From Lantana camara (taxonomy: Eukaryota > Streptophyta > Magnoliopsida > Lamiales > Verbenaceae): a DNA stretch of 64,000 nt. The position numbers were made by a program, and so were the translations under genes. Shown here piece by piece: positions 9,169 through 20,681 of the stretch. The notes beneath the pieces are model-generated. The model searched no databases. It worked only from the letters and a program-made list of their open reading frames with translations, and had not been told where the DNA came from. Position 1 is the first letter of the stretch. Every line of letters starts with the position of its first letter. The stretch covers positions 33,885,001 through 33,949,000 of the forward strand of contig CM074855.1 in NCBI GenBank assembly GCA_037501455.1, given 5' to 3'.

Positions 9169-12144
9169 TGTAGCACCCGGAACGCTAGGTAGCCACATCC
9201 CCCACACTATAGTTCAATCCAAATATGGAATAGACGGTCCATACATGAATCAAGCCTATAGCGAACGGGAGACAATAAAAAAAATAACTCACTAGCTAGG
9301 CGGGACTAACCCTCAATTAATTACCAACATGCATAATCAATAATACGGAAGCATGATTTACATACACTTCATTAAAATAATCCCTTCCATCATTTACATA
9401 TATACAATCTCCCAAAATTATCATAATTAGTCATACTTCATACATAGGTACCAAAAGGCATAACGATACATATATGCATCAATAATGTACGATGAACATG
9501 CTAGACCCGAAAATAAAGACCTGACTCAATCCCACCTAGCACGCACCCTACAAACCTGAAAAATGTGAGGTGTCAGTCTACGAAAGACTGAGTGAGGGGT
9601 TTATTAATAAATTAGCGCAATTACCATGCAAGCCATAATCTCGGGTAAGGCTTTATAAGAAAAACCAATATAAGTTCAATAATAAAGTAGAACTCGCCCG
9701 AGATTACAACTAATCAATTTAATAATTCAATCATGATCAATTCAATCCGTGGCCCAGCGAGTGAGGGCAATTCTCCAACCTTTCTTCAAAAGTGTGCAAT
9801 CAATATTTAGGTTTCAATTCAATGGTTATCATGCAAGTTATTACAGTGCACAATTAGCAGTTTCATGAACCCTTCTTCCTCTGGGTGATGGTAGGCTTGC
9901 AAGACCCAACCATCCATGACTGGTGTACGTCAGGAACATGACTCCCACGCACAGGATTTCTTCCTCCACCAAACCTCCTGGTGGATTCAGAGGTGATCCC
10001 AAAATTGGTGAGGATAGTGCAACAGTTACCCGTCAGCCCTTGCTTCCCTGGTTGGCTCAATACACTACCCTCGGGCCCAAAGTGAACATGCTTTACTCGC
10101 CCAATCAATCAATCAATCAATCCGTTCCATGAAATTAGTTGAAAATTAATAAGGTTTGGAAAACTATAGATATATAGATACATTTTGGCTGAAAACATCA
10201 CGTAGGGGTTGTATGGGTTCTATATATCTAGAATTAAACCTCACCTGAGCCGACAATTAACAAGGATACAACTATGAAGCTTGCTCCTCATCAACGGAAA
10301 GAAAATCTGTGCAACAAGGATAAGTGTTCGTGAGACATGACTCGTATGAACTATTTAAGACGAACGACAAAGTCATGCAATGTCAATCATGCCTTTACAA
10401 TCAATAAATATCATGAATGTGTCTAAATTCCCAAATAAAGTATCAAGAAGTTTCAAATAGGAGCATACTTTTCAATAAATCAAGTATATAACTCATATAA
10501 GTCACACAAAGGAGCCAAGAAAGTGAAAGAAACGCAATAAGAAGGGATTTGGCAAAGTTTGGTAAAAATTGATAGTTTTCGGAAAAGCGTATGCTGTAGG
10601 AAAACTAGAATATCTTAAGTTCTAGAAATTAGAATTGGGTTTTTTTAATGGATAAAACTAGACACAAAGGGCTTTCCAAGGATATATGGCTCGTTTTCTA
10701 GTTCAAAGTGAGGAGAAAATGACGTAATCTTGAAGTTGGGTGAATGCAGTTTGTCGGTAAAGTGGCGACACTATAAAGAATTGATAATATCTCACAAATT
10801 AGGAAATATAATGAGGTGATTCCAATTGGAGATTGTTCTAGACTTCAAGATCTTTTTGTGGGTTCAAAAATCAGGTCAATCGGAATTCGTTTGAGGGATA
10901 AACAGAACAAAACAAACTCAAGCTAAAAACAGGGGAAGATCCACGGCCGTGGATTTCTCCATGTGCAAAAATCCACGCCCGTGGATTCTCTTACCAAAAC
11001 TCCCAAGTTTCTGGATGAAAATCCACGGCCTTGGGTCAAAATCCACGCCCGTGGATCACTTTCCAGCAGCAAAACAAAGGGAAAACAGGGCAAGGCTCGA
11101 GATTTGGCTCCCAAATCAATACAACACCAAACCAATGCAATTAAATCACTCTAAACCAACATATATCATGCATATAACACATATATATCAATTAGACACC
11201 ATTTAGACCAAGGAACATGCTTTGATTCATCAATAAATCACCATCCAAACCCCATATAAACTCATGACTTCCAACTTTCATATAAATCAAGGTTTCATGA
11301 AAGCTTCCAAATATAAAGGTCCTAAACATGCTTCTAAACTCATTTATTCAAGGAATCCCACCAAGATCATCAAACCCTACTCAAGCATGGATCAAGAAAT
11401 TCATATACTTTCATACCACACCTTGAAATGGAAAATAGAATGGATGAAATGAGGAGATGATGATGATGCTTCAACTTGTGCAATTCTTCCTTGAATCAAG
11501 CTTGAGATTTTAAGATGAAATCTTCCCTTTTCTTCCTTGGTGTGATGAACCGTGATTTAGTGTGTGTGTGTGTGTGAAGCTCTTGGATGAAAGAGGATGA
11601 ATGAATTGCAAGAGATAAAATGTATATGATATAATATGTATGTAATTTAATGTATAGATATATAACTTATATGTATAAAGTAAAAGTAGATATTATGTAT
11701 ATAATATATATAAATGTGTATGTGTATATATAATGAGAGTGTAAAAGCCTTGCATGATTGTGATTATTGCAACTAGACCCTTATGACTTATTTAATTACA
11801 TGTTAGAAGTGAGTGGAATGAGGGTGTAAATGCAATTATATTATATAATGATCAAGTGGATGCATATATATATATAAGTTGTAGAAATAAATAGTCAAGT
11901 ATAAATATCTATCTATGTATGCATGATTCATTTATGTTATATTAATGCAATTAAGTCCACATTATGAGAATAGATCAAGTAAGGTCATATAATCAAATAA
12001 AACATGTTTGGCAATTAATTCACGTATTACAAGTTATGCAATAATTCATGATTTGAGAATAATATCCTATTTTTCACATAAACGTATAAGAATATAATTC
12101 ATATAATGTCACGTAATGCATACTAGAAAAATTGGGGCGTTACA
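9169..12144 (-). repeat. 3' LTR of gag-only gypsy copy 1
   Basis: The 2976-bp LTR starts TGTAGCACCCGG and ends GGGGCGTTACA (plus strand), so the sense ends are TGTAACGCC...GGTGCTACA. It shares ordered blocks with the LTRs at 39969, 46614 and 51016: AGGTGTCAGTCTAC...GACTGAGTGAGGGG, a TTCTATATATCTAGAA segment and the ACCTCACCTG block. It contains a cluster of 16-bp palindromes at 10939-11056 and microsatellite-like TG and TA runs near 11560-11880. Confidence 0.85.
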
Positions 12145-12160
12145 ACTCTCCCCCCCTTAA
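12145..12160 (-). other. polypurine tract of gag-only copy 1
   Basis: The sense strand reads TTAAGGGGGGGAGAGT directly before the LTR start TGTAACG. This is the standard site for plus-strand priming, and it fixes the element orientation as minus. Confidence 0.85.
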
Positions 12161-12162
12161 GA

Positions 12163-12181
12163 GGACCTGGTCCCTAGGTCT
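12163..12181 (-). other. hairpin beside the polypurine tract (copy 1, partly decayed)
   Basis: This is the equivalent of the perfect 8-bp stem hairpins in the other copies (44949-44967, 49361-49379, 17573-17591). The plus strand reads GGACCTGGTCCCTAGGTCT, which pairs through most of the stem but has a mismatch and altered loop. Confidence 0.6.
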
Positions 12182-12211
12182 ATAGTCTAATTCTGAATTT
12201 AAAACAACAAC

Positions 12212-12286
12212 GAGAGAGCCCCGTCTCTCAAATAAATAATGAGAGAACCCCGTCTCTCAACAAGCAATGAGAGAACCCCGTCTCTC
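12212..12286. repeat. three hairpin-forming GAGAG...CTCTC repeats
   Basis: Three copies of an 18-mer like GAGAGAACCCCGTCTCTC start at 12212, 12241 and 12269, about 28 bp apart. Each can form a short stem of GAGAG with CTCTC. They lie in the 3' noncoding part of the internal region, and four homologous copies occur in each of the other two internal regions. Confidence 0.85.
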
Positions 12287-12465
12287 AACACACACGAAAT
12301 AACAATTCAAGAGAAAGGTTATATAAACATTTACATAATTTTCACATAAAGGGCAAGTATGACCCTGTTGATCACATCAATTACCATTCATATTCAAACA
12401 AGTTACAACTAACAAGAAATTATAGACGAGGATATCAAAATTCATGATGCACGTGCTATGCATGA

Positions 12466-13254
12466 TTAAGTGTACCGTTCACCATTGATGGTGCCATGCA
12501 TGCAATTGATACCTTCTGCTACCACGGCCGGACCCACATTTGCATCCTGCTCCTCTCTTTCCCGGGCATGAGCATGAGCCATGTTGAGTAATCTCTGACC
12601 CCCGTCAGACCTTTCTCGTCGCTTTGGACATGTATCTATTTGGTGCTCAGCGCTCCCACAACGGAAACACAAACCCAAGCGCTTTCTACAACCCTCATAA
12701 GTATGTGTGTCATGTCCACAATAAGCACAGAGAGGCTTCCCAAAAGGTGTTGTTGAAGCCGAGGTACGTGAAGCTCCCGAACCTGATCTAAGTGATCGAT
12801 TCTTTTTCTTCTGAGACCCTTCTTGAGGTGTCGGTGTATGATGAGAAATAGGTCGCTTTCCCTTGTTAGAACTCTGTCCTGATTCTGATCCTGAAGCCTG
12901 TCCAGGTTGAGGATTAAAACTCCTTGCATTTAAAGGGGTGGCGCATCGAGCCTTCTCTTGAGAATCACACGGAATAAGTTCCCAAACTCTTTCACCTTTC
13001 TTGAGCCATGGCTCGGTTTGGATATCACTCCCATCAAAGAACTTTGGGATTTGCTGGTTCCGAAACTCCTTCAATATAATAGAAATTTGAGCCGGTTGTG
13101 GTGATGTAGTTGGGGGTGCTGAAGAACCATACTCTTTTATCTCCTGATCAACAAGACGAACCAAGGAATCGAAAAAATCCCGAGGTTGAACCGGAGGGGA
13201 TGGACAAGGAGGAACTCGAGAAAACCGGTTACGGCGAGTGTGATCTTGAGGCAT
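12466..13254 (-). CDS. Gag protein of gag-only gypsy element, copy 1
   Basis: A 262-codon frame beginning M-P-Q-D-H-T-R-R-N-R. It has the Pro-rich N-terminus and R-L-V-D-Q-E-I helix seen in the Gag copies at 46.3 and 50.8 kb, then W-E-L-I-P-C-D-S-Q-E-K. Just after this it jumps to the basic linker, so the central capsid-like part (about 130 residues in the other copies) is deleted in frame. The C-terminal zinc knuckle C-F-R-C-G-S-A-E-H-Q-I-D-T-C (CX2CX4HX4C) is intact, preceded by a C-A-Y-C-G half-knuckle. The frame ends at G-E-R-Y-T, just before where G2 has its protease DxG motif. It could express a shortened Gag, but function is doubtful. Confidence 0.75.
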   Translation of the reverse strand: MPQDHTRRNRFSRVPPCPSPPVQPRDFFDSLVRLVDQEIKEYGSSAPPTTSPQPAQISIILKEFRNQQIPKFFDGSDIQTEPWLKKGERVWELIPCDSQEKARCATPLNARSFNPQPGQASGSESGQSSNKGKRPISHHTPTPQEGSQKKKNRSLRSGSGASRTSASTTPFGKPLCAYCGHDTHTYEGCRKRLGLCFRCGSAEHQIDTCPKRRERSDGGQRLLNMAHAHAREREEQDANVGPAVVAEGINCMHGTINGERYT

Positions 13255-13440
13255 CCTGTAATCAATACACTAGGTGTGCATGTTGGGTTAGTGGATGCAA
13301 AATGTATACAATTAAAACCACAAAAAAATGTACTCAAGTTACACAATTCAACTAGTTCAAATAAAATGCAATGCCCTTCAAGTTATCAATTAAATTAAAG
13401 ATGCCTATGTAAATAAAGAAATTTAAATAGTGTAAAGCAA

Positions 13441-15289
13441 TGGATGATGCACGTGCTTATGGATGCATTAAACCTGTCACCGTAGTTATGGTCGGCTTTG
13501 CTTTACCCAGTACTTATTCCTTGTTTGTTGAACAACAAGCTTGTTTTGAGTCATTGGTCTTTCCTTGTTTACCCACAGTCTTCCGTATCTTCAAATTTTC
13601 CTAACTTCAACTAGTACCGTTCCATGGCCCGATATTGAAATCTCTTGAACCCAATTCTTTCTCAATTATCGATCTCTAAGTGTCGTCTGGATCTTCCCTG
13701 TAGCTATCACCTTGATCACCATTTCGTTATTTTAACTGGTATAACTTTGTGATCGGAAGTTGTGATTCTTGGATTTGAATTCTCTTAAACTTCTAAAGTT
13801 AATACCTTAGTTTCCTCCCAAGAATTAATTTCCAATTGTCATTCGACTCCTCCCCATAATTAACACCTTAATCAAAGTTTCCTTGTACCAACTTATATAA
13901 CCTTATAAACCGAAATGATGACTCTTTAGCTTAAATCCTTCTGCACCAATTATGGTCCCGATTTCCTCTAGTCCCCACCTCGATTGAAATCCTCTTACCC
14001 TCTCCTGGTGAATTTGATTCAGTTATATGACTTGTCTTCTTACGTGCCTACACCTTGAGCACATAATTTCCTTCCAAAAGTTCCTTGTCGTTCGTTACCG
14101 TTTCCATTGGTTGCTCCATATCTCCCGCTTTGCACTCTCAATCACGACAATTCAACTGGGATCTGGAAAAGAAACTCCAACCCAGCCAACGATAAAACCT
14201 TCGGCATCTAGACCTTCCATGAACTTGAACCCATTGGTGCTCCCCACTTTCCCTAATTCACTTACTTTCGTCTCCCGAAATCCAAAATTTCTAAATTTAC
14301 CCCTCCTTCTTGCCCAAGCTTGACTTTTAATAGTTGATTTACCTGAAAGTTCTTACTTACCCGGAATATGAAGTATCTCCCATTCCTCCTCTTTTCATTT
14401 TTCCAAATATTAACTTCTAATAACTTGATTTATTTGGCAGTCCTTCTTTAACGATTTGTATTGCTCACCATTCACTGATCCTGATATATCCCAAATCTTC
14501 TAGCCCCAACTTGAGCTCAAATAACTTGATTTACTTGGAAGTTCTTCCTTAACAATCCTAGTTATCGATTTTCCAATAAACCTTTTCTTACCTTAAACTC
14601 ACTTGAAAATTTTCACCTCCTTGTTGAATAGAATCTCGAATTTAACACCTCCAAGATTTCTTTCTCTCCGTTCCTTGATTTGAACAATCTCGTTGAGTCC
14701 GATGGATTAACTTTCAATGTGATATAGGGGTATAAGTTGATCTTATGATGATCAAACACGACACACCCCAACTCTACCTCTTTGAACATCCATCAACTTC
14801 ATTAGAGCTTGTAAGTCATCCCACAATTCAACCTTCTATTCCTGACCCTGACCTTCGAACCATAGCCCCATCAAGGAAGGTCACGACTCCTAAATCCCTA
14901 CATAGAATTCCCGATGCCTTCTTTGCATCCTTCGGCTTGAAGGTAGAGCTTGTGATGAATTGTTGTGATTGTAAAATTTGGATGTGGTTTGATATTGTCT
15001 TCACATCCTAAGAATCACAACTCAGTCTGAAACTAAATGCATGCGGTTAGTGCATGTTCATGCCACATAATTGATACCAAATACATGGATTTGATGTAAA
15101 ATACAATAAACAGTTCAACAAAATTTAAAGTAAAACACGTTGACACATAAAATTCAGCAAAATTATAAATAAACATGTAGAAGGTCAATTAATCAACAAG
15201 TAGTAACGCGAATTTTAGGCGGCTATTGATCGAAAATCGTAAATGGAAATCATAACACGAATTACAATGTGGGGGAAATCGTAAATGGA
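13441..15289. other. unassigned, pyrimidine-rich retroelement-like noncoding DNA
   Basis: About 1.85 kb with no coding motif on either strand. It has weak internal repetition (for example AACTTGATTTA followed by TTGG...AGT(T/C)CTTC near 14422 and 14527) and stretches resembling gypsy leader sequence at both ends. It replaces the expected 5' half of gag-only copy 1 on the left and the missing 377 bp of the G2 3' LTR on the right. Open frames at 14027-14323 and 14745-15011 look random. Confidence 0.45.
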
Positions 15290-17247
15290 AACCTACAAAA
15301 GACTAAAACAATACGGGGGTCAGTCGAAAGACTGAGTGAGTGGCATAACAAATATATCTCATGCACATGCAATCTATAACTCCGAGTAATGTTTTAAAAT
15401 AACTCAAGTGGGAAGTTTAGAGTAAGCATCGCTCGGAATTACGGATATCAGTTTATTACTCGACAATTCATAATCATTAAGTGGCCCGACAAGAGGGCAA
15501 TTCTCCAACCTTACTCCCAAAGTGTGTGCACAAAACATAGTTAAAGCGTTCATGCGTAACATAATCATAATTCCATAACCATAATCATAAGAAAAATCAT
15601 AATTTCCATCCTTCTTCCTCCAGGGCTGTGGAAGGGTTTGCAAGGCCTAAACTACCTCATGATACAATATTGAGACGCGGGATCATGACTCCTACCCGCT
15701 CCTTCGATTGGTTAACCACCGGATCAAGAATATCCTGCCTCTCGAGTCTCCTGGTGGCGTGAGGATATTCTCAAAGGGTACTATATGCAATATTTTATCC
15801 GACGGCCCGATGCTGTACCGGTCTCCATTCACACATTTCCCCGGGGCCCAAATAACATGTGCATAATCTCGCCAAAAAATTCTTTTCAAGAAAGTGTTTG
15901 AAAATATTTGAACCCATGAATCATTTTCCAAATTATAAATATAAGTAGTATATTTTGGCTAAAATTATCACAAGAGATATTACGGGTTCTAGGTAGCTAG
16001 AATAAAACCTCACCTTGACAAGAGAATGAAGAAGAGAAGCCTAAAGACCTTGCTCCTCAACAACAGGCTCGAACTCTGTGTAAGAAATACAAGTGTACGT
16101 GAGACTCAAGATTTATGAACCAAATAATCGAAAAATGGCATGCTTATGAGATGTTATGATATGAGATTTAAGTGATAATATGCTATGGTAATATTCACGT
16201 ATTGCATAAACGAATGTGAAGCGAAATTCGGAAATTAGAGCCCAAATAATTACTCATGCATACGTGAAAACAGGGCATGCAATTCACTTAAATCACTTAG
16301 AAGAGTGGGGAAAAGGGGATAAAAGTGAAAGCACGAAGAAACCACGTAAAATGAACAAATCACGAAAAAAGGACATAAACATCTGAAACGGCCGTTTCAA
16401 GTTTCAAAAGGGTTTCCAAACGGCAGTTTGGACCCTCGCCGTAACAAGCTAAACCACTCGGAACGGCCGTTTCGAGCCTCGCAGAAGAACAGGTCAGTAG
16501 CTTCCCAAATGGCCATTTCCAGAACCAACTGGGACCCCAAACGGCTGTTTGGGACACCCCTGGTCGCGAAAACTGGGCAAAAACAAGGGAGGGGCTCGGG
16601 ACTCAACTCAAAACATTACCAAAACCAACCCAAAGTGAAATGAAACACTTACCAACACTTAAACATATCATATACTTCAATTACAACACATAATACACAA
16701 GTTTGAGCCAAAAGATCAATCCAAACAATCATATAAACTCTCCAAAATTCATGTATAAGCATATTATCCAAGTAACAAGGAAATAAGGCTAGGAATTCAT
16801 GAATTCACATAAGTTTGCTTAAGAAATCATGCAACAAGACTAAACTCCAAATCCCAAATCTCTAACAAACCCTCACATATATGCACACACACATACACAC
16901 ACACACACACACACATATTTATATACACCAACCTCATGAGATAAAGAAGAGTGAATGGAGATGATGAAATGATGGATATGATGATAATAACTCCTTGATT
17001 CTTCATCTCCTTCTTCTTGCTAGATCAAAGATGAGGTGGGTCTGGGAAGAGAATAAGAAAGAAAGGGGTTTAGTGTGTGTAGAGATTTTGTGTGTGTGTG
17101 TGTGTGTGTTCTTGTATGCTAATGTATATATGATATAATGTATGTAATATATGTATAGATATATGATATATATGTATAAAGTGAAAAAGTAGATATTATA
17201 TATATTATATTATATATATATACATATCTCATGAAGGTATGCATGAA

Positions 17248-17290
<43 letters not shown>

Positions 17291-17555
17291 CCACTCACTC
17301 CAAGAAATTAGTTTAAGTATATATGTACATATATAGAAATATGATATGTTTATGAAATTTATGAATTATGAATTATGTATATTCCATGATATGAAATGAC
17401 TAGAATTAGATCAACATTCTCACATAAACAATTAAATCACATATTCACTTATTCAAATAGGCATATTAATCAAATAAGCGTGCAAAACAAATTCTAACTC
17501 TCAAACTCACACGTATGGCGCGCGTACCTGAACGATGAAAGCTCGAGGCGTCACA
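15290..17555 (-). repeat. 3' LTR of G2, truncated
   Basis: Homologous to 32764-35146 of the 5' LTR. The first 377 bp of the plus-strand LTR (equivalent to 32387-32763) are missing, and unrelated sequence abuts at about 15290. It ends GGCGTCACA at 17555, next to the polypurine tract. It contains palindromic CGGCCG-type motifs (16385-16552), an (AC)n run near 16876-16915, a (TG)n run near 17088-17109 and a (TA)n run near 17251-17288. Confidence 0.88.
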
Positions 17556-17591
17556 ACCTCTCCCCCTTAAAAGAATCTGGTTCCCAGATTC
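17556..17591 (-). other. G2 polypurine tract and adjacent hairpin
   Basis: The sense strand has AAGGGGGAGAGGT immediately before the LTR start TGTGACGCC. Just upstream, 17573-17591 reads GAATCTGGGAACCAGATTC on the minus strand: an 8-bp perfect stem with a GAA loop. The stem differs from that of the gag-only elements at two base pairs, and both changes are compensated. Confidence 0.85.
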
Positions 17592-17627
17592 ACTGCTCAG
17601 TCGATAATAACTACGGATGAAACTTCT

Positions 17628-18305
17628 TTATATTATCCTCGGTTTTCCCGTGGCTTCCTCGGTTTTATCGCTCCGCCAAAAAACCTTTACCAATGGGATT
17701 TTCCTGTTTCGCAACACTTGAAACTTGCGATCCAAAATCCTTACCGACTTCTTAACAAAAGTTAAATCCGGTCGCAAATCTGCTTTTTCGACCTCTTTAA
17801 TGGGGAGAATCTCGGACTCATCGGGATAATACTTCCTTAACTGAGAAACATGGAAGACATTATGAATCCCGGTTAAACTCGGCGGTAGGTCCAAACGATA
17901 AGCTACTTCACCAATCTTCTCAAGAATCTCAAATGGACCCAAATAACGAGGGTTAAGCTTCCCTCCTCTACCGATCCGAACAAATCCCTTATGAGGAGAC
18001 ACCTTCAAGAAAACCCGGTCTCCTACCTCAAACTTGAGATCTCTTCTCCGGTTATCGGCATAGCTCTTTTGTCGATCTTGGCCAGCTTTCATCCGTCGTT
18101 GCACTAGTTGGACTTTCTCAATCATAGCACGCACAACCTTAGATGGTTTCTCTAACTTCACCCTTTTTAACGCCTTCTTGCTTAGCCCATTTCCACTCTT
18201 CAAGGTCAAAGAACAACGGGGATCGACATTTTCGTCCACAGAGTACCTCATACGGAGCCATGCCAATAGAAGCTTGGTAGCTATTGTTGTAGCGAACTTA
18301 ATCAA
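17628..18305 (-). pseudogene. G2 integrase C-terminal part
   Basis: A 225-codon frame. From about residue 75 it has the gypsy integrase C-terminal module: R-R-D-L-K-F-E-V-G-D-R-V-F-L-K-V-S-P, then G-K-L-N-P-R-Y-L-G-P-F-E-I, and F-H-V-S-Q-L-R-K-Y. The tail D-R-K-F-Q-V-L-R-N-R-K-I-P-L-V-K-V and W-R-S...E-E-A-T is chromodomain-like of the Tekay/Del type. The first ~50 residues are a frame-shifted lead-in from the integrase core. The C-terminus (G-K-P-R-I-I) differs from the usual W-E-x-E ending. Confidence 0.85.
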
Positions 18306-18461
18306 GTGTAACTGTTTCTCCTAAGAAGTCTGATAATCCAAAGCACAAGCCCGTAGTAGATCCTCGAGGTACTTAATCAACCTCTCAGACTGACCATCTG
18401 TTTGCGGGTGTGAAGCGGTGTTGAACTTGAGCCTCGTACCCAAAATACCTTGTACTTCTTG

Positions 18462-18859
18462 TCATAACCTCGATGTAAACCTCGGATTCCTATCCGACAC
18501 AATGCTAACCGGAATCTTGTGAAGTCGAACAATCTCTCTGTAATAAAGCTCGGCTAGCTTATTGAACTTATCGGACATCCGAACTGGAATAAAATGAGCC
18601 GACTTAGTCAGGCGGTTAACGATTACCCAAATTCCATCGTTACTTGCTCTCATTTTTACTCAGGGATAGGTAACGGTTGTAGAAGACCTCCGGGCTTTTG
18701 ATGCTCCGCTTTCACCATCTGACAAGTTTTGCAATGTCTCACATACTCGGCGACATCCTTCTTCAATCCATACCACCAATAATACTGTTTCAAATCCTTA
18801 TACATCTTATTACCTCCCGGGTGGATAGAGTAAGCCGATTTGTGAGCCTCTTCGAGCAA
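18462..18859 (-). pseudogene. G2 integrase zinc-binding domain and catalytic core relic
   Basis: The 18656-18859 piece is the H2C2 zinc-binding domain (H-K-S-A-Y-S-I-H-P-G-G-N-K-M then C-K-T-C-Q). The 18462-18653 piece is part of the core, with I-V-N-R-L-T-K-S-A-H-F-I-P-V and S-I-V-S-D-R-N-P-R-F-T-S, which includes the second catalytic Asp. A stop separates the two pieces where the first catalytic Asp region should be, and the region holding the final Glu (18306-18461) is frameshifted. Confidence 0.88.
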
Positions 18860-18944
18860 TACTCATTTCAACTCTTTGGGTACAACAACTCTGTTCTTGA
18901 ATCTGAGTAATCCTGTCTCATCAAAACCAAAGGGACACTCCGGA

Positions 18945-19646
18945 TCAGCTCTCGCCCTTAGCAACCATTTTCTGAACTTCCGGATCCTTAGTCTGAGCCT
19001 CAAACAATCGGTGTTTCAACTTTGGTTGAATGGTGATATTAGCCACACGAGCCCTCACAACAATAGGTTCACTTCCAATTCCTTCTCCCACTTCCAAATT
19101 CGATACACTAGTCTTCCTACTAAGTGCATCGGCGACCACGTTGGCTTTGGCCGGATGATACTTGATCACGCAATCATAATCCTCAAGATGCTCCATTCAA
19201 TGTCTTTATCTGATATTCAACTCCTTCTGAGTGAACAAATATTGAAGGCTCTTATGGTCGGTGAAAATCTAGAAAGAAATCCCATACAAGTAATGCCTCC
19301 ACTTACCAAGAGCAAAGATCACGGCAGCGAGTTCCAAATCATGTGTAGGATAGTTCCTTTCGTGGTCTTTTAACTTTCTAGAGGCATATGCAACAACCTT
19401 CCCATTTTGCATCAGTACACCTCCTAATCCCTCCTTCGATGCATCCGTATACATGACATAACCCTCGGAGCCTTCAGGAAGTGTTAAGACCGGGGCAGTA
19501 GTTAATTTCTTCTTCAAGAGATTGAAACTCTCGTCGCATGCCTCATCCCACACAAATAACACCTCTTTCTTAGTCAATCGGGTTAAAGGAGCGGCGATCT
19601 TCGAGAAGTCCTTCACGAATCTTCTATAATATCCCGTTAAACCCAA
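18945..19646 (-). pseudogene. G2 RNase H domain
   Basis: The 19269-19646 frame starts [14 protein letters not shown] and carries [14 protein letters not shown] and [12 protein letters not shown], the gypsy RNase H motifs with catalytic Asp and Glu. The end of the domain ([16 protein letters not shown]) is in another frame at 18945-19196. At least one frameshift near 19200-19270 breaks it. Confidence 0.9.
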
Positions 19647-19652
19647 TAAACT

Positions 19653-20630
19653 TCAAACTTCCAAGGCATTTTTCGGCTTCTCCCACTTGGACACGGTCTC
19701 AATCTTTGTAGGATCAACTTCAACTCCCTTCTTGGAGATAATGTGACCCAAGAATAAAACCCTATCGATCCAGAAATCACATTTGCTGAACTTTGCAAAT
19801 AACTGATTATCCTTGAGCGTTTGCAAGACAAGCTTAAGGTGTCTCGCATGCTCCTCGACGGACCTCGAATACACTAGAATATCGTCAATGAAGATAACTA
19901 CGAACTTGTTGAGAAAAGGCCTGAATATTCTGTGCACCATGTCCATAAAAGTTGTGGGGGCATTAGTTAGACCAAACGGCATCACCACGAACTCATGATG
20001 TCTGTACCGAGTGTTAAACCCTGTCTTTGGGATATCTTCTTCTCGGATCCGTAACTGGTAATATCCCTGACGTAGGTCAAGCTTAGAATAGACCTTTGAG
20101 CTCTGAAGTATATCGAAAAAATCCTCGATATGTGGGAGGCGATATTTGTTCTTGACCGTCATCCAATTCAATTCTCTGTAATCGCTACACATCCTCAAAG
20201 TCCCATCTTTCTTCTTAACAAATAGGACCGGTGCACCCCAAGGAGATGAACTCGGACGAATATACCCGCTAGACATTAACTCTTCGAGTTGTTTCTTTAA
20301 TTGTTTCAACTCGGCAGGAGCCATTCTATAAGGAGTTTTAGAAAATGGCTCAACGTTCGGATTCAAATCGATCACAAACTCGACTTCCCGTTCAGGAGGT
20401 AATGACCCCATGCTCTCCGAGAAAACCTCGAGAAAATCCTTCACCACTTCTGTCTCCTCAAGTTTAGCCTGATCTTTTGGCTTGTTAAGGAGATAGGCTA
20501 TAAAACCCAAAGCACCATCATGAACCATCTTGTAAGCCTCGGTGAAAGATAACAAAGGTAGAGTCTTCGAACCAGAGCCCACGAATACCTCTGAACCCAA
20601 CTGGACTCTCTTAGCTCGATAATCAACCAT
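19653..20630 (-). pseudogene. G2 reverse transcriptase
   Basis: A 325-codon open frame, the best-preserved G2 piece. From about residue 100 it has [34 protein letters not shown], the [11 protein letters not shown] block and the catalytic F-I-D-D-I-L-V-Y-S box. The RT domain looks complete, but the flanking protease and RNase H frames are broken, so it could not be made as part of a normal polyprotein. Confidence 0.92.
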
Positions 20631-20681
20631 TGCAGAGAAGTTGTAGAGCCAAATCTATACCCAGAATTGCACCATATCGAC

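Larger units (their letters stand above)
9169..13440 (-). mobile_element. gag-only gypsy element, copy 1 (TR-GAG-like), 5' part missing
   Basis: On the minus strand this is: truncated leader, gag (13254 to 12466), 3' noncoding region with hairpin repeats, hairpin, polypurine tract and 3' LTR (12144 to 9169). No protease, RT or integrase is present between gag and the LTR. The 5' LTR and primer-binding site expected to the right are absent, and homology to the related elements is lost near 13440. The LTR is a diverged relative of those at 40-53.8 kb, so this is the same family but a different subfamily or age. Confidence 0.8.

Noticed and set aside
14027..15011. Possible small genes of 98 and 88 codons in the unassigned segment
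   Set aside because: No motif, ordinary chance length, and located between retroelement remnants.
18876..19373. Plus-strand 165-codon frame
   Set aside because: Antisense shadow of the G2 RNase H region.
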